Position numbers and translations under genes: made by a program
Notes under the pieces: generated by a model
The model's database searches: none
What the model saw: only the letters and a program-made list of their open reading frames with translations
Told to the model about the DNA's origin: nothing
In this document: positions 1 through 6,908 of the stretch, piece by piece
Position numbering within the stretch: position 1 is the stretch's first letter
How the letters are laid out: every line of letters begins with the position of its first letter
NCBI GenBank assembly: GCA_965371445.1
Contig: CBDUYN010000174.1
Location: 1-21,172, forward strand
DNA: 21,172 nt
From: DASWIG01 sp965371445
Lineage (GTDB): Bacteria > Acidobacteriota > Thermoanaerobaculia > Multivoradales > J023
Reading direction: 5' to 3'

Positions 1-55
1 GGGTGAGTCTTAGCTATTGACAACGGGGGGCCTCATAGGTGTTCTGCGGCTCTTC
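1..55. repeat. 55-bp inverted repeat, left copy (possible assembly overlap)
   Basis: Bases 1-55 are the exact reverse complement of 20090-20144; the match fails at the next inner base (56 versus 20089), and the window edge limits it on the other side. It contains GTTCTGCGGC at 41-50, which on the minus strand is an attC R'' box (GCCGCAGAAC). Both outward arrays therefore appear to run into the same sequence. The exact length of 55 and the position at the window edge also fit a de Bruijn graph overlap at k=55, so the repeat may be real with an artificial end. Confidence 0.9.
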
Positions 56-163
56 GTCCTGCTTCCGATGATCTCCGATCCCGAACTGCGGCCTCCGATG
101 TCCATCGAAGTAAACCATAGCCGGCTCCTTCCACACGGCGTAGGCGCTTCCTGGATTCCGGTG

Positions 164-173
164 GTTCTGCGGC
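164..173 (-). other. attC R''-like box downstream of the 306-aa gene
   Basis: The minus strand reads GCCGCAGAAC here, the same R'' box that opens the attC sites on the right side of the window. It lies about 85 bp beyond the stop codon of the 306-aa gene, where a cassette attC is expected. I could not find convincing L''/L' boxes or a matching R' core before the window edge, so this is an attC candidate only. The remaining bases 56-258 show no gene I would support. Confidence 0.4.
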
Positions 174-258
174 GCCCGTGGCCTGCCTGATCACGTCGAA
201 AGGCCTCGGCCATAGAGGCTCCCAAACAGAGATCACCGATTGCTCGCGATGAAAACAT

Positions 259-1179
259 TTACCTGCTGCGGACACCAAAATCGAACACTTGATTACCTCC
301 ACCCCAGAAACCGTAGATCGGTGTCGCCGAGCCCCCATAGTAGAAGCAGTACTCGCCGGCCTCCAAGACTTCTCGCGTGGTGACTTTAAAAATACCGGGA
401 GACAACTTCTCATAATCGAACTGGCGGACGGTCTCGTCAATAGCACCACTCTGGACCCCGCCAAATGCTCCTATCTTTGCTACGACAAGCTCTCGATTCT
501 TCTTTTTCTGCTTGACCTTAAACTGCGCAAGAACAAACTCGCCGGGGTTCGTATAGGTCCTCTGTCCTGGGATCATACCTTGGTTCTGAGAACTAAGGCC
601 CGTCTGCGTCTCTTCGAAGTAGAAGTAGAATGTCGGCTTTGAACCTACCACGACTCTCGCCCCTGTTCCGGCCAAGACCGCTTTCATCTTCGCCTTGACG
701 GCGCCATAAGTGAGCGCAGACTTCATGAAGCCACCTGATTTTGTCTGGGTGTACATCGAGGGCTCAATCTTCTCAAGCGCGGCCTCCTCTCGATCTACAC
801 GATAGACATAGATTCCGGATTCATGTGGTGATTGAGGGTCGTTCGGATCCGCTCTGACTTCGTCAGACTCTCCGGAAGAATCAGCATTTATCATTGCGGA
901 GATCACGCCGCTTGGTACGCCAGCTTCTTTAAGAGTCTTCAGATTCTCGATACCAACCTCGAATTCACACCTCGTGTTCTTGATTTTCTCGACGATGACC
1001 TCCTCGCCGAAGCCGAGTTCGTGCAGCTCAACGATCGATTTGTTCGTAAGAACTTCTGACTCTTCGTCAGCTCTCACAGCGGCTACCGACATGCTCAGGA
1101 TAGCCGCCGTGACCAGTGCAAGAAATGCAGTGCGCGCTGGAATTTTTGACAAGGTATTGCGTTTAAGCGTGTTCAACAT
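259..1179 (-). CDS. Secreted protein of unknown function, cassette gene of the left array
   Basis: A 306-aa protein with a signal peptide (basic N-terminus, hydrophobic stretch at about 18-35, likely cleavage after AVRA). Residues about 43-96 form a helical module of the kind 'LTNKSIVELHELGF...VIVEKIK...LKTLKEAGV..GVISAMI', which I know from many secreted proteins of Acidobacteriota and relatives, function unknown. The C-terminal half is beta-rich and ends in an aromatic, Gly-rich segment (GEYCFYYGGS, then FDFGV). The ATG at 1179 is preceded by AAGGAG at good spacing. The gene is the only large ORF between the left crossover site (1371/1370) and the window edge and points away from the integrase scar, as a cassette gene should. 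Its base composition is visibly less GC-rich than the core genes, which suggests separate acquisition. It is probably exported to the periplasm or outer surface; no enzymatic motif is seen. Confidence 0.8.
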   Translation of the reverse strand: MLNTLKRNTLSKIPARTAFLALVTAAILSMSVAAVRADEESEVLTNKSIVELHELGFGEEVIVEKIKNTRCEFEVGIENLKTLKEAGVPSGVISAMINADSSGESDEVRADPNDPQSPHESGIYVYRVDREEAALEKIEPSMYTQTKSGGFMKSALTYGAVKAKMKAVLAGTGARVVVGSKPTFYFYFEETQTGLSSQNQGMIPGQRTYTNPGEFVLAQFKVKQKKKNRELVVAKIGAFGGVQSGAIDETVRQFDYEKLSPGIFKVTTREVLEAGEYCFYYGGSATPIYGFWGGGNQVFDFGVRSR

Positions 1180-1361
1180 TCTCAGTCTCCTTAGGTTGGT
1201 TGACTTTCAGTAACTTCACCGACTATCGGTCCTTAGGTCTATCTGCTTCATCTACCTTGACGGTTTCTTTCTTCACGTTCATCAAACTAACTGGGTATTT
1301 GCCCGTGGCTGACCCTCATGATCTCGCCTCGACTTCTGGATAATCAAGCGCCATGTCTTCA

Positions 1362-1410
1362 GCGGCAGAACATCTTAGATAACCCGCCAGGGTAGGAGAT
1401 ATTATGTGGC
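1362..1410 (-). other. attC-like site at the left cassette junction
   Basis: On the minus strand the element runs from GCCACATAATATCT to AGATGTTCTGCCGC, the counterpart of the 57-bp element at 17972-18028. The G^TT crossover point would lie between 1371 and 1370. Similarity with the right array stops just past this point, as expected if different cassettes were inserted at the same core site. The stem is imperfect (GCCACATAA against TTCTGCCGC), so the site may be a hybrid of two cassettes, as is normal for an integrated attC. Confidence 0.6.
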
Positions 1411-1510
1411 GACTTCGCACCACATAATAACCGGACTCGGGAGTCGCCCATATCCTGGAAGTCGCTGATGACAAAGGACTTGGCGCCTCGAGCGGCCCTC
1501 GGCCCCGCTT

Positions 1511-1605
1511 TGTTATCAGGTGGCTTTTGGCCGCATAACACTCCGGGGGCCTGGTCTTCGGCGGGTCCAGAGTGTTATCAGGTGGCTTTTGGCCGCATAA
1601 CACTC
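1511..1605. repeat. 33-bp direct repeat inside the left attC array
   Basis: TGTTATCAGGTGGCTTTTGG plus 13 further bases occurs identically at 1511-1543 and 1573-1605, a period of 62 bp. Each copy is itself a hairpin (TGTTAT...GGC/GCC...ATAACA). Between them lies a 59-base-element-like palindrome. Two identical neighbouring units indicate recent duplication or gene conversion, or repeated insertion of the same very short cassette. Confidence 0.85.
1529..1586 (-). other. attC-like palindrome (left array)
   Basis: A 58-bp element whose ends pair through ATAACACTC/GAGTGTTAT plus flanking GCC/GGC, with a GC-rich middle. It corresponds to the perfect 54-bp element at 17799-17852 of the right array, with changes on one arm (GCCACCTGATAAC instead of GCCGCATAAC). 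Confidence 0.6.
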
Positions 1606-1702
1606 GCGCCCGAAAGCCGGCCTCGGCCGCTAAGTCCCTGCGGCTGAAGAGGTTAGCGCCACGCGGCGGGCTGAGCGCGCCGAGCAAAGGTGGCCACTTT
1701 TC

Positions 1703-1778
1703 GCCGCATAACACCCCGGAGCCGCCCCGGCACGGCCGGCGCAGAGGGACACGCGGCCGGCCCGGAGGGTTCCGCGGC
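1703..1778 (-). other. attC-like palindrome (left array), degenerate
   Basis: On the minus strand GGCCGCGGAACCCTCCGG pairs imperfectly with CTCCGGGGTGTTATGCGGC about 40 bases further on. It is the counterpart of 17604-17679. One arm has lost the AAC of the R'' core (GAACC), so it is probably inactive. Confidence 0.5.
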
Positions 1779-2040
1779 CAAGCACCACCGGATCCGGCCT
1801 CCTGCATCCGCCCGAAATGCCGGCCAAGACACGACTTCGGCGCGGCTCTGCCCGGCCTTCGCCGGGCCAGTGCAGCGCGGTAGCGCCGCGGATCAGCCCA
1901 GAGCACTGCCGCCGGGCCGCAGGCGCTCTCCAGCGCCTCGCCGGCAGCCGAAATCCTCGTCGCCGTATGCACGCTCATCGCCTACAGAGGGTACTTCATT
2001 CCAGGCTCGGATGCAAGCTCTCCGCGGCCCCCAGCAGCCC

Positions 2041-2199
2041 TCAGAGCCGATCCGCCGGGCTCCGGACCGCCGCCGCCCCACGGTTGAGGACGTGCGTGTA
2101 GATCTCGGTCGTCTTCACGTCCTTGTGCCCCAGGAGCTTCTGTACCGTCCGGATGTCGTAGCCGTCCTCGAGCAGGTGCGTCGCAAAGGAATGGCGCAT
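2041..2199 (-). pseudogene. intI: Integron integrase remnant, C-terminal 52 residues (left)
   Basis: The frame from 2199 to the stop at 2041 reads RHSFATHLLEDGYDIRTVQ, LLGHKDV, TTEIYTHVL, then VRSPADRL. This is the C-terminal part of a tyrosine recombinase, with the conserved R of RHSFATHLL, the LLGH box and the catalytic Tyr in IYTHVL; the GVRSP-type ending is characteristic of IntI integron integrases. Upstream of RHSF the similarity stops abruptly: the preceding codons (GTGEKSR) and everything further do not resemble a recombinase, so about 250 or more N-terminal residues are missing. The integrase 3' end faces the array, the reverse of class 1 integrons; inverted integrases are known in some phyla. 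Cassette movement would need an integrase supplied from elsewhere. Confidence 0.85.
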
Positions 2200-2243
2200 T
2201 CGAGATTTTTCGCCCGTCCCGGAATAATCCGGTAGCATAGCGT

Positions 2244-2258
2244 GTTTCAGCATGAAAC
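2244..2258. promoter_or_regulatory. Small palindrome upstream of the 295-aa gene
   Basis: GTTTCA-GCA-TGAAAC is a perfect 6-bp inverted repeat ending 12 bp before the ATG at 2271; the GGAGG ribosome binding site follows it directly. It could be an operator or simply a short chance repeat. Confidence 0.3.
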
Positions 2259-2270
2259 GGAGGACGAACC

Positions 2271-3158
2271 ATGCTGTCACCCAGAGTCCAGGACCTCGTC
2301 GAACGCTGCCGCCACACCCAGCAGGCGGCGGCCACCTACGCACCGCTGATCGAGGAGCTCAGCAACCCCCGGCCGCCGGAGCAAGACGGCGGCGCCGAGC
2401 CCTACACCGAGGGCGTCTTCAAGCACTCCGTGCTCCAGCTCGGCGTCGAAGAAGTGGGGACCGCCGCCGACGCCGCGGCCGAGGCCGACCGCGCGCACTC
2501 ACGGGCGGTCGAGGTCCATCAGGAATGGGCCGGACGGCGCGACGGCCTGGCCGGCGAGCTTTACCGCGAGGTTGCGGGCTTCCGGAAGGCCTGGCGCGAG
2601 CTCGAAGGCAAGAAGATCGAAGGAGCTCCGCTGGGGCTTTCGGGGAAGACGCCCCGCCGGACGTCGGACCTGATGGCCTGGGCCCGTCGGGTGCCCGACT
2701 TCTGGGGAGACGGCAAGGAATTCTCCATGGACCGCTTTCTCAGGAGGAGCTTCGAGGCCCGGATCGCCGCGACCCGCACACTCGTCGCCGAGGTCGAAAC
2801 GGCGTATGACGAGGCCGGCAAGGCGAACCTGAACCGGAGGACGGCGCGGGACCAGCGCCGGCAGACCATCGAGGAGTGCGAGTCGCTGCTGAAGGAGAAC
2901 GGCCGCATCATCGAGGCGTTCCTCGGCCGTGCCGGATGCCGGGACCTGATGGTCAAGATCCGCGGCAAGCAACCCCGCGGACGGCCCTGCAAGAGCGATC
3001 CGCCGCGCTCCAAGCCGCGGCCGAAGCCGGCCGCCGTCGTCGCGGCGGCGCCGCAGGGCCGGGTCCTCTATTCCTGGTTCGAACGCGCCGCACAGAAGGC
3101 CGGACGCCTCTTCCGTCGCGAAGGGGAAGAGCGGCGGGACCTGCGTCGAGCGGCCTGA
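2271..3158 (+). CDS. Helical protein of unknown function, 295 aa
   Basis: The ATG at 2271 has a strong Shine-Dalgarno (GGAGG, 7 bp upstream). The protein is almost entirely charged and helical, with coiled-coil-like stretches at about 60-120 and 180-225, no signal peptide and no membrane segment. The tail (about 235-295) is very basic and rich in Pro, Lys and Arg (GKQPRGRPCK, PRSKPRPKPAA), suggesting contact with nucleic acid or another polyanion. I do not recognise the family. It starts 71 bp from the truncated integrase on the opposite strand and is followed by a nested palindrome, so it sits at the border of the integron scar; its high GC matches the core rather than the cassettes. Confidence 0.7.
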   Translation: MLSPRVQDLVERCRHTQQAAATYAPLIEELSNPRPPEQDGGAEPYTEGVFKHSVLQLGVEEVGTAADAAAEADRAHSRAVEVHQEWAGRRDGLAGELYREVAGFRKAWRELEGKKIEGAPLGLSGKTPRRTSDLMAWARRVPDFWGDGKEFSMDRFLRRSFEARIAATRTLVAEVETAYDEAGKANLNRRTARDQRRQTIEECESLLKENGRIIEAFLGRAGCRDLMVKIRGKQPRGRPCKSDPPRSKPRPKPAAVVAAAPQGRVLYSWFERAAQKAGRLFRREGEERRDLRRAA

Positions 3159-3224
3159 GGCGCCGGTTCCCGGAGCTCCGGAGCCCGGAGGTGAATCTCT
3201 GGGCTACATTCCAAAAGACGCCCT

Positions 3225-3441
3225 ACCAGCCCGTGGTGAAAGTCCCCAGCGTCTGCGTGAAGATCCCCGCGGACTGCGTCCGCGGGGAAATCCCCCTAGC
3301 CCCCTTTCCTAAAGGGGGGATAAGAACCAGATCCGGAATCCGGTCCCCCCTTTAGGAAAGGGGGCTAGGGGGATTTCCTGCCAGGCCTGAGCCTGCCAGG
3401 GGTCCTGCCGCTGCCGGTATGACTTTCACCACGGGCTGCTA
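3225..3441. repeat. 217-bp nested palindrome (MITE-like element)
   Basis: Outer arms CAGCCCGTGGTGAAAGT (3227-3243) and its complement (3422-3438) are perfect over 17 bp and extend with one mismatch. Inside are a 9-bp hairpin at 3265-3287 (CCCCGCGGA/TCCGCGGGG) and a perfect 34-bp inverted repeat, 3287-3320 with 3344-3377, of the 'AAATCCCCCTAGCCCCCTTT' kind that I know as a dispersed repeat in many bacterial genomes. It encodes nothing. It may act as a transcription barrier between the 295-aa gene and the region beyond. Confidence 0.85.
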
Positions 3442-3558
3442 CGCGGGCTTTGCGGCTGAAGCCGCGGGATCATCCGGCGGCGGCTCGAGCCGTGGACGGG
3501 TTCATGCCCGGAAGACCCCGCCTGGCCCGGTTTTTCCAGACGTCCAGCGCTTTTTGGG

Positions 3559-3810
3559 GTGCGATCGACTCGCCATCTTTTTTGAGAGCGCGAATTCGAG
3601 GTGCGACGAGGTCGCCATCTTTTTTGAGAGGGCGAAAGAGGGGTGCGATCGACTCGCCATCTTTTTTGAGAGCGCGAATTCGAGGTGCGACGGACTCGCC
3701 ATCTTTTTTGAGAGCGCGAATTCGAGGTGCGACGGACTCGCCATCTTTTTTGAGAGCGCGAAATCGAGGTGCGATCGACTCGCCATCTTTTCCCAAAGGG
3801 TGAAGATCCG
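3559..3810. repeat. Six tandem 42-bp repeats, in frame
   Basis: Units begin at 3559, 3601, 3643, 3685, 3727 and 3769, each starting GTGCGA and containing TCGCCATCTTTT. Units 1 and 3 are identical and the last is diverged in its second half. Because 42 is a multiple of 3, no unit breaks a reading frame: plus frames read RLAIFFESANSRCD and a minus frame reads SKKMASPSHLEFAL. Open ORFs on both strands (3419-3925 plus, 3502-3840 minus) are thus a consequence of the repeat and I do not call a gene. It directly follows the stop of the methyltransferase at 3837. Confidence 0.9.
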
Positions 3811-3836
3811 TTCTTTCCTCGGGCGCCGATCGGCAC

Positions 3837-4442
3837 TCAACGCCGGGCCACGAGGCTCGCCACCGCCCGCTGCCCGCAGCGGCTCCTGTCCTCGACGAGG
3901 ACCTCGCGGTAAGCGAGCGTCGTGAGGGTGGGGAAGGCGTCGCGGAGCTCGCCCTCCGCGAGGAGCAGCTCCGGCGGGAAGCTGCGGCCCGAAATCGCCG
4001 CGTCGGCCCGGGTGAAGGTCTCGAAGAGCAGGACTCCGCCCGGCGCCAGGGACTCGGCGAGCGGCGCGAAGAGGCGCCGGTCCAGGTAGCGGAAGTTGAG
4101 CGCCACCTGGTAGCGGCCCGCTGGCAGCCGCGGCTCCGCCCGCAGGTCGGCTCGCCGTACCTCGACGTCGAGCCCTTCACGGCCAGCGATCCCGCGCAGA
4201 TGATCGACGGCGACGTCGGAGACGTCGACCGCGTCGACGGCGTAACCGAGTCGCGCCAGATAGAGCGTGTTGCGGCCGTAGCCGCAAGCGAGGTCGAGAG
4301 CGCGGCCACCGGCGGACGGCGGCAGGGAGCTCAGGTTCTCGACCAACCAGGGCGTCGGCTCCTCGCCGAAAGCCTCCGGGCCGCTCTCGCGGTAGCGGCG
4401 GTTCCACTTCTCCCGTTCCGAGACGGGTTCTCTAGCGTCCAA
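3837..4442 (-). CDS. Class I SAM-dependent methyltransferase
   Basis: A protein of about 201 aa. Motif I is ALDLACGYGRN at about 48-58, the glycine-rich SAM loop; it is followed by DAVDVSD, with the acidic residue that usually binds the SAM ribose, and by FRYLDRRLF and GGVLLFETF, the motif IV-VI strands. The N-terminus (EKWNRRYRESG) is typical of the TehB/small-molecule methyltransferase group. I choose the TTG at 4442 because an AGGAGG-type site (GAGGAGGAGAGG) lies just upstream and the length fits the family; ATGs at 4466 and 4475 are alternatives, and the longest frame runs to 4604 inside mgtE. The gene is divergent from mgtE with about 30 bp between starts. The substrate cannot be told from sequence. 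Confidence 0.85.
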   Translation of the reverse strand: MDAREPVSEREKWNRRYRESGPEAFGEEPTPWLVENLSSLPPSAGGRALDLACGYGRNTLYLARLGYAVDAVDVSDVAVDHLRGIAGREGLDVEVRRADLRAEPRLPAGRYQVALNFRYLDRRLFAPLAESLAPGGVLLFETFTRADAAISGRSFPPELLLAEGELRDAFPTLTTLAYREVLVEDRSRCGQRAVASLVARR

Positions 4443-4473
4443 CCTCTCCTCCTCTTCTGCTAGCATCCCCGCC

Positions 4474-5862
4474 ATGCAGACGACGCCGACTTCCCGCCGC
4501 ACCGAGATCCTCGGCAACACCATCCGCCGCCTCCTGCGGCGCAAGGCGCGCGGCAAGATCTCCAAGATGCTCGCCAAGGTGCGTCCCGAGGACGTCGCCT
4601 TCATGCTGCGGGGTTTCGTCCCCGACGAGCAGTACGGGGTCTTCCAGATCCTCGTCGCCGACTACCCCGAGGCCGCCACCGATCTCATCATCGAGATGGA
4701 CCCCCAGGGGCGCCACGGCATCCTCGAGCACCTGGAGCCCGAGCAGGTCGCCAAGCTCCTGGAGCTGGCGGCCGTCGACGACGCCGTCTTCCTCTTCGAC
4801 GCCCTGCCTCCCGAGCTCAAGGAACGGGTCCAGGCGATCGTCGACATCGAAGAGCGCTTCACCGAGGTCCAGGAGCACCTCGCCTACCGCGACGACACGG
4901 CCGGGCGCATCATGGACTCGGAGTTCGTGGCCCTGAGCGAGGACACGACCGCCGCCGAGGCCATCGAGCAGATGCGCAAAATCGCTCACGACGTCGAGAT
5001 GATCTCCTATCTCTACGTCGTCGACAAGAACGATCGGCTGGCCGGGGTCACGCCGCTGCGCCAGCTCCTCCTCGCCGACGCCGAGTCGACCCTGGGCGAA
5101 TTCATGAACACCTCGCTCATCAAGGTCTCGACCGACACCGACCAGGAGGTCGTGGCCCAGCTCACGGCGCGCTACGACCTCTTGGCCATCCCGGTCACCG
5201 ACGAAGACAACCACCTGATGGGCATCGTCACCGTCGACGACATCCTCGACGTCTTCAAGGAAGAGGTCACCGAGGACTTCTACAAGATGGCCGGCACCTC
5301 TGACGAAGAGCTCGTCTACCAGGACCGCTCCTTCAAGGTGGCGGGGATCCGGCTGCCGTGGATCCTCTTCAACCTCGTGGGTCTCCTGGGCGCCGGTTTC
5401 GTGACCACGCTCTTTGAAGAGACGTTCCAGCTGGCGCTGTTGATCGGCTTCATCCCGGTGATCATGGGCATGGCGGGCAACATCGGGTCGCAGACCTCGA
5501 CGATTGCCGTGCGCGGCCTCGCCACCGGACGCCTATTCCACGATCAGGGCCGAATCCGCACCTTCCTCTGGCAGCAGCTCAAGGTCGGCGCGATCCTCGG
5601 CCTCATCTGCTCGGGCCTCGTGGCGGCGGCGGCGTTCGCCTTCGGACGCGACCCGTGGATCGCCCTCGCCGTCGGGCTCTCGCTCTTTGCCACCGTCCAG
5701 ATCGCCTCGGCGACCGGGGTGCTGATCCCGGTGGTGGCCCACCGCACGGGCTTCGACCCCGCGGTGGCCTCAGGGCCGCTCGTGACGACGGCCAACGACG
5801 TCCTCGGGATCCTGATCTACTTCGGCCTGACCACGGCCCTCCTGAGCGCTCTTCAGGCCTGA
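4474..5862 (+). CDS. mgtE: MgtE family magnesium transporter
   Basis: A 462-aa protein of normal family length. Residues about 1-125 are the MgtE N domain, a helical superhelix (KLLELAAVDDAVFLFDALPPE). Two CBS domains follow at about 140-200 and 205-265. A linker leads to five membrane segments from about 290 to the end. Conserved pore motifs are present: GMAGNIGSQTSTIAVRGLATG at about 330-350 and DPAVASGPLVTTANDVLGI near 430-448 with the Asp that lines the Mg2+ path. The family forms a homodimeric Mg2+-gated inner-membrane channel whose cytosolic N and CBS domains sense Mg2+. No Shine-Dalgarno precedes the ATG; a possible -10 (TAGCAT, 4461-4466) ends 7 bp upstream, so the mRNA may be leaderless. 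The function of the divergent methyltransferase is probably unrelated. Confidence 0.95.
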   Translation: MQTTPTSRRTEILGNTIRRLLRRKARGKISKMLAKVRPEDVAFMLRGFVPDEQYGVFQILVADYPEAATDLIIEMDPQGRHGILEHLEPEQVAKLLELAAVDDAVFLFDALPPELKERVQAIVDIEERFTEVQEHLAYRDDTAGRIMDSEFVALSEDTTAAEAIEQMRKIAHDVEMISYLYVVDKNDRLAGVTPLRQLLLADAESTLGEFMNTSLIKVSTDTDQEVVAQLTARYDLLAIPVTDEDNHLMGIVTVDDILDVFKEEVTEDFYKMAGTSDEELVYQDRSFKVAGIRLPWILFNLVGLLGAGFVTTLFEETFQLALLIGFIPVIMGMAGNIGSQTSTIAVRGLATGRLFHDQGRIRTFLWQQLKVGAILGLICSGLVAAAAFAFGRDPWIALAVGLSLFATVQIASATGVLIPVVAHRTGFDPAVASGPLVTTANDVLGILIYFGLTTALLSALQA

Positions 5863-6100
5863 AAATGCCGTCCGCGGTGAAGATTCTTCCTGTGGGGTAT
5901 ATCAAACGCGTCCCGGCGTACCCTATAGAGGTAGAGAGATTCGAGAAGTAGGCTGAGAGGGGGGGCGTGAGCCCCTCGCTCCGTCGTGGACGGAGAGGAA
6001 TCGACGTGAAGGGACTCCATCGCTTCGGACGCCTGGGAGGCTCGATCGTGAGCTCGTCGCGTTGGCGCGGGAGGCGAAAGCGGGCCTGGACGGCTACTAG

Positions 6101-6131
6101 TTCGGACGAGGCCTCGTTCGGACGAGGCCTC
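6101..6131. repeat. Two 15-bp repeats forming a hairpin between convergent genes
   Basis: TTCGGACGAGGCCTC occurs at 6101-6115 and 6117-6131. Each contains GAGGCCTC, which is self-complementary, so the two copies can pair in a hairpin with loop GTTCGGAC. It lies at the ends of mgtE and the LolA-like gene, which converge, and could act as a bidirectional terminator, but no T-tract is visible. The rest of 5863-6100 shows no gene. Confidence 0.5.
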
Positions 6132-6132
6132 C

Positions 6133-6906
6133 CTACTTCCGCTCGAGCCACCTCATGGAGAAGACCTCCTCCTCAAGGTCGATGCCGAACCTAAGCTCGA
6201 TGAACTCGATAATGGTCCGCGACTCCTTCTTGAGATGATCCTCGACCTCCATCCGGGTCGGAAACCTCCGCCCACCCTCGAAGTCCTTGATCTCTCCCAT
6301 CGTCCATGTCTTGAGTAGCATTCCGGAGAGCGCATAGAGCTCCTGCCTTAGCGGAATGGAGAGCTCTTTGTCGATCAGGGAGAGACGCCGAGGATAGGCG
6401 ACCGACTCGTCGGTAGCGATCAGCTCGAGCTTCCAGCACGCTCGACCGGCGACCTCCGCCTCGCCGAGGACGCGCGCTTCGTAACGGTCGCGCAGCTCCT
6501 TGGCGGACAACAGGTCCTCGTAGGAGAGGTCGGAGCCCATCATTCCCTGGCGCAGCATGTGGCCGGAGATCTTCTGCGTGCGGTCCACCAAGGGCATGTA
6601 CAGCCACAGCTGGTCGCCGAGCTTGAGCATGCGGGTGCCTTTGTCGCGCGCCGGTGCGGTGTACTCGATCGCCGAGTCCGCCTCGCCGCGGCCATAGGTC
6701 CGCATCGAGTAGACGCGCGTTCGCCGCTTGCCCTCGACGGTCATCCTGACCGTCGAGGTGCGGGTCTCGAAGACCATGTTCCGGTCGATCCGCGCGAGGA
6801 TCTCGTCGGCCTCGGGCAGCTCGCCGGCAGGTTTCGGATCCGCTGCCACGGCAGCGACCGTGAGGACCGAGGAGAGGCAGAGGACCAGCCAGGTGTCGGT
6901 GCGCAT
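6133..6906 (-). CDS. LolA-like outer-membrane lipoprotein-sorting protein
   Basis: A 257-aa protein with a signal peptide (hydrophobic stretch at about 5-21, likely cleavage near AVAA). The mature part has the features of the 'outer membrane lipoprotein-sorting protein' family, a LolA/LolB-like half-barrel: a helix with ADEILARIDRNM, strands TVRMTVEGKRRTRVYSMRTY, the DKGTRMLKLGDQLWLYMP segment, RQGMMGSDLSYEDLL and MRWLERK at the end. It would carry lipid or a lipoprotein across the periplasm. The ATG at 6906 lies 2 bp after the stop of the upstream permease, with GGGAGG overlapping that stop, so it is translationally linked and is the last gene of the operon. Whether it is the main LolA or a paralogue dedicated to this ABC system cannot be seen; the context suggests a dedicated one. 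Confidence 0.85.
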   Translation of the reverse strand: MRTDTWLVLCLSSVLTVAAVAADPKPAGELPEADEILARIDRNMVFETRTSTVRMTVEGKRRTRVYSMRTYGRGEADSAIEYTAPARDKGTRMLKLGDQLWLYMPLVDRTQKISGHMLRQGMMGSDLSYEDLLSAKELRDRYEARVLGEAEVAGRACWKLELIATDESVAYPRRLSLIDKELSIPLRQELYALSGMLLKTWTMGEIKDFEGGRRFPTRMEVEDHLKKESRTIIEFIELRFGIDLEEEVFSMRWLERK

Positions 6907-6908
6907 GG

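Larger units (their letters stand above)
1371..2100 (-). repeat. Left copy of the integron platform (inverted relative to 17261-18019)
   Basis: Read on the minus strand this block matches 17261-18019 over nearly its whole length, with small indels: the integrase C-terminus, a spacer, then a series of palindromes built on TTATGCGGC/GCCGCATAA. The two copies face outward and bracket the 15-kb core. I place the ends at the loss of integrase similarity on the right copy and at the G^TT junction on the cassette side. The block has an open minus-strand frame (to 1978) that is also open in the other copy, but substitutions do not look constrained, so I do not call a gene. Confidence 0.85.

Noticed and set aside
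1223..1282. 19-codon minus-strand ORF (MNVKKETVKVDEADRPKDR) in the leader of the 306-aa gene
   Set aside because: No ribosome binding site before its ATG and too short to judge; left as part of the leader.
1388..1605. CRISPR array, because of the repeated TTATG...CATAA hairpins
   Set aside because: Unit lengths vary (62 to 111 bp), repeats are palindromes with GTT/AAC cores, and there are no uniform spacers or cas genes; attC sites explain them better.
1572..2235. Overlapping plus-strand ORFs across the left array
   Set aside because: They follow the GC-rich palindromes, have low-complexity Arg/Pro content and no ribosome binding site; antisense to the integrase scar.
3419..3925. 168-aa plus-strand ORF through the 42-bp repeats
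   Set aside because: Openness results from the in-frame repeat; the end overlaps the methyltransferase gene and no recognisable domain exists. Kept as a repeat.
4432..5214. 260-aa minus-strand ORF opposite mgtE
   Set aside because: Antisense shadow of a clearly conserved gene with typical Val/Asp/Gly-rich shadow composition.
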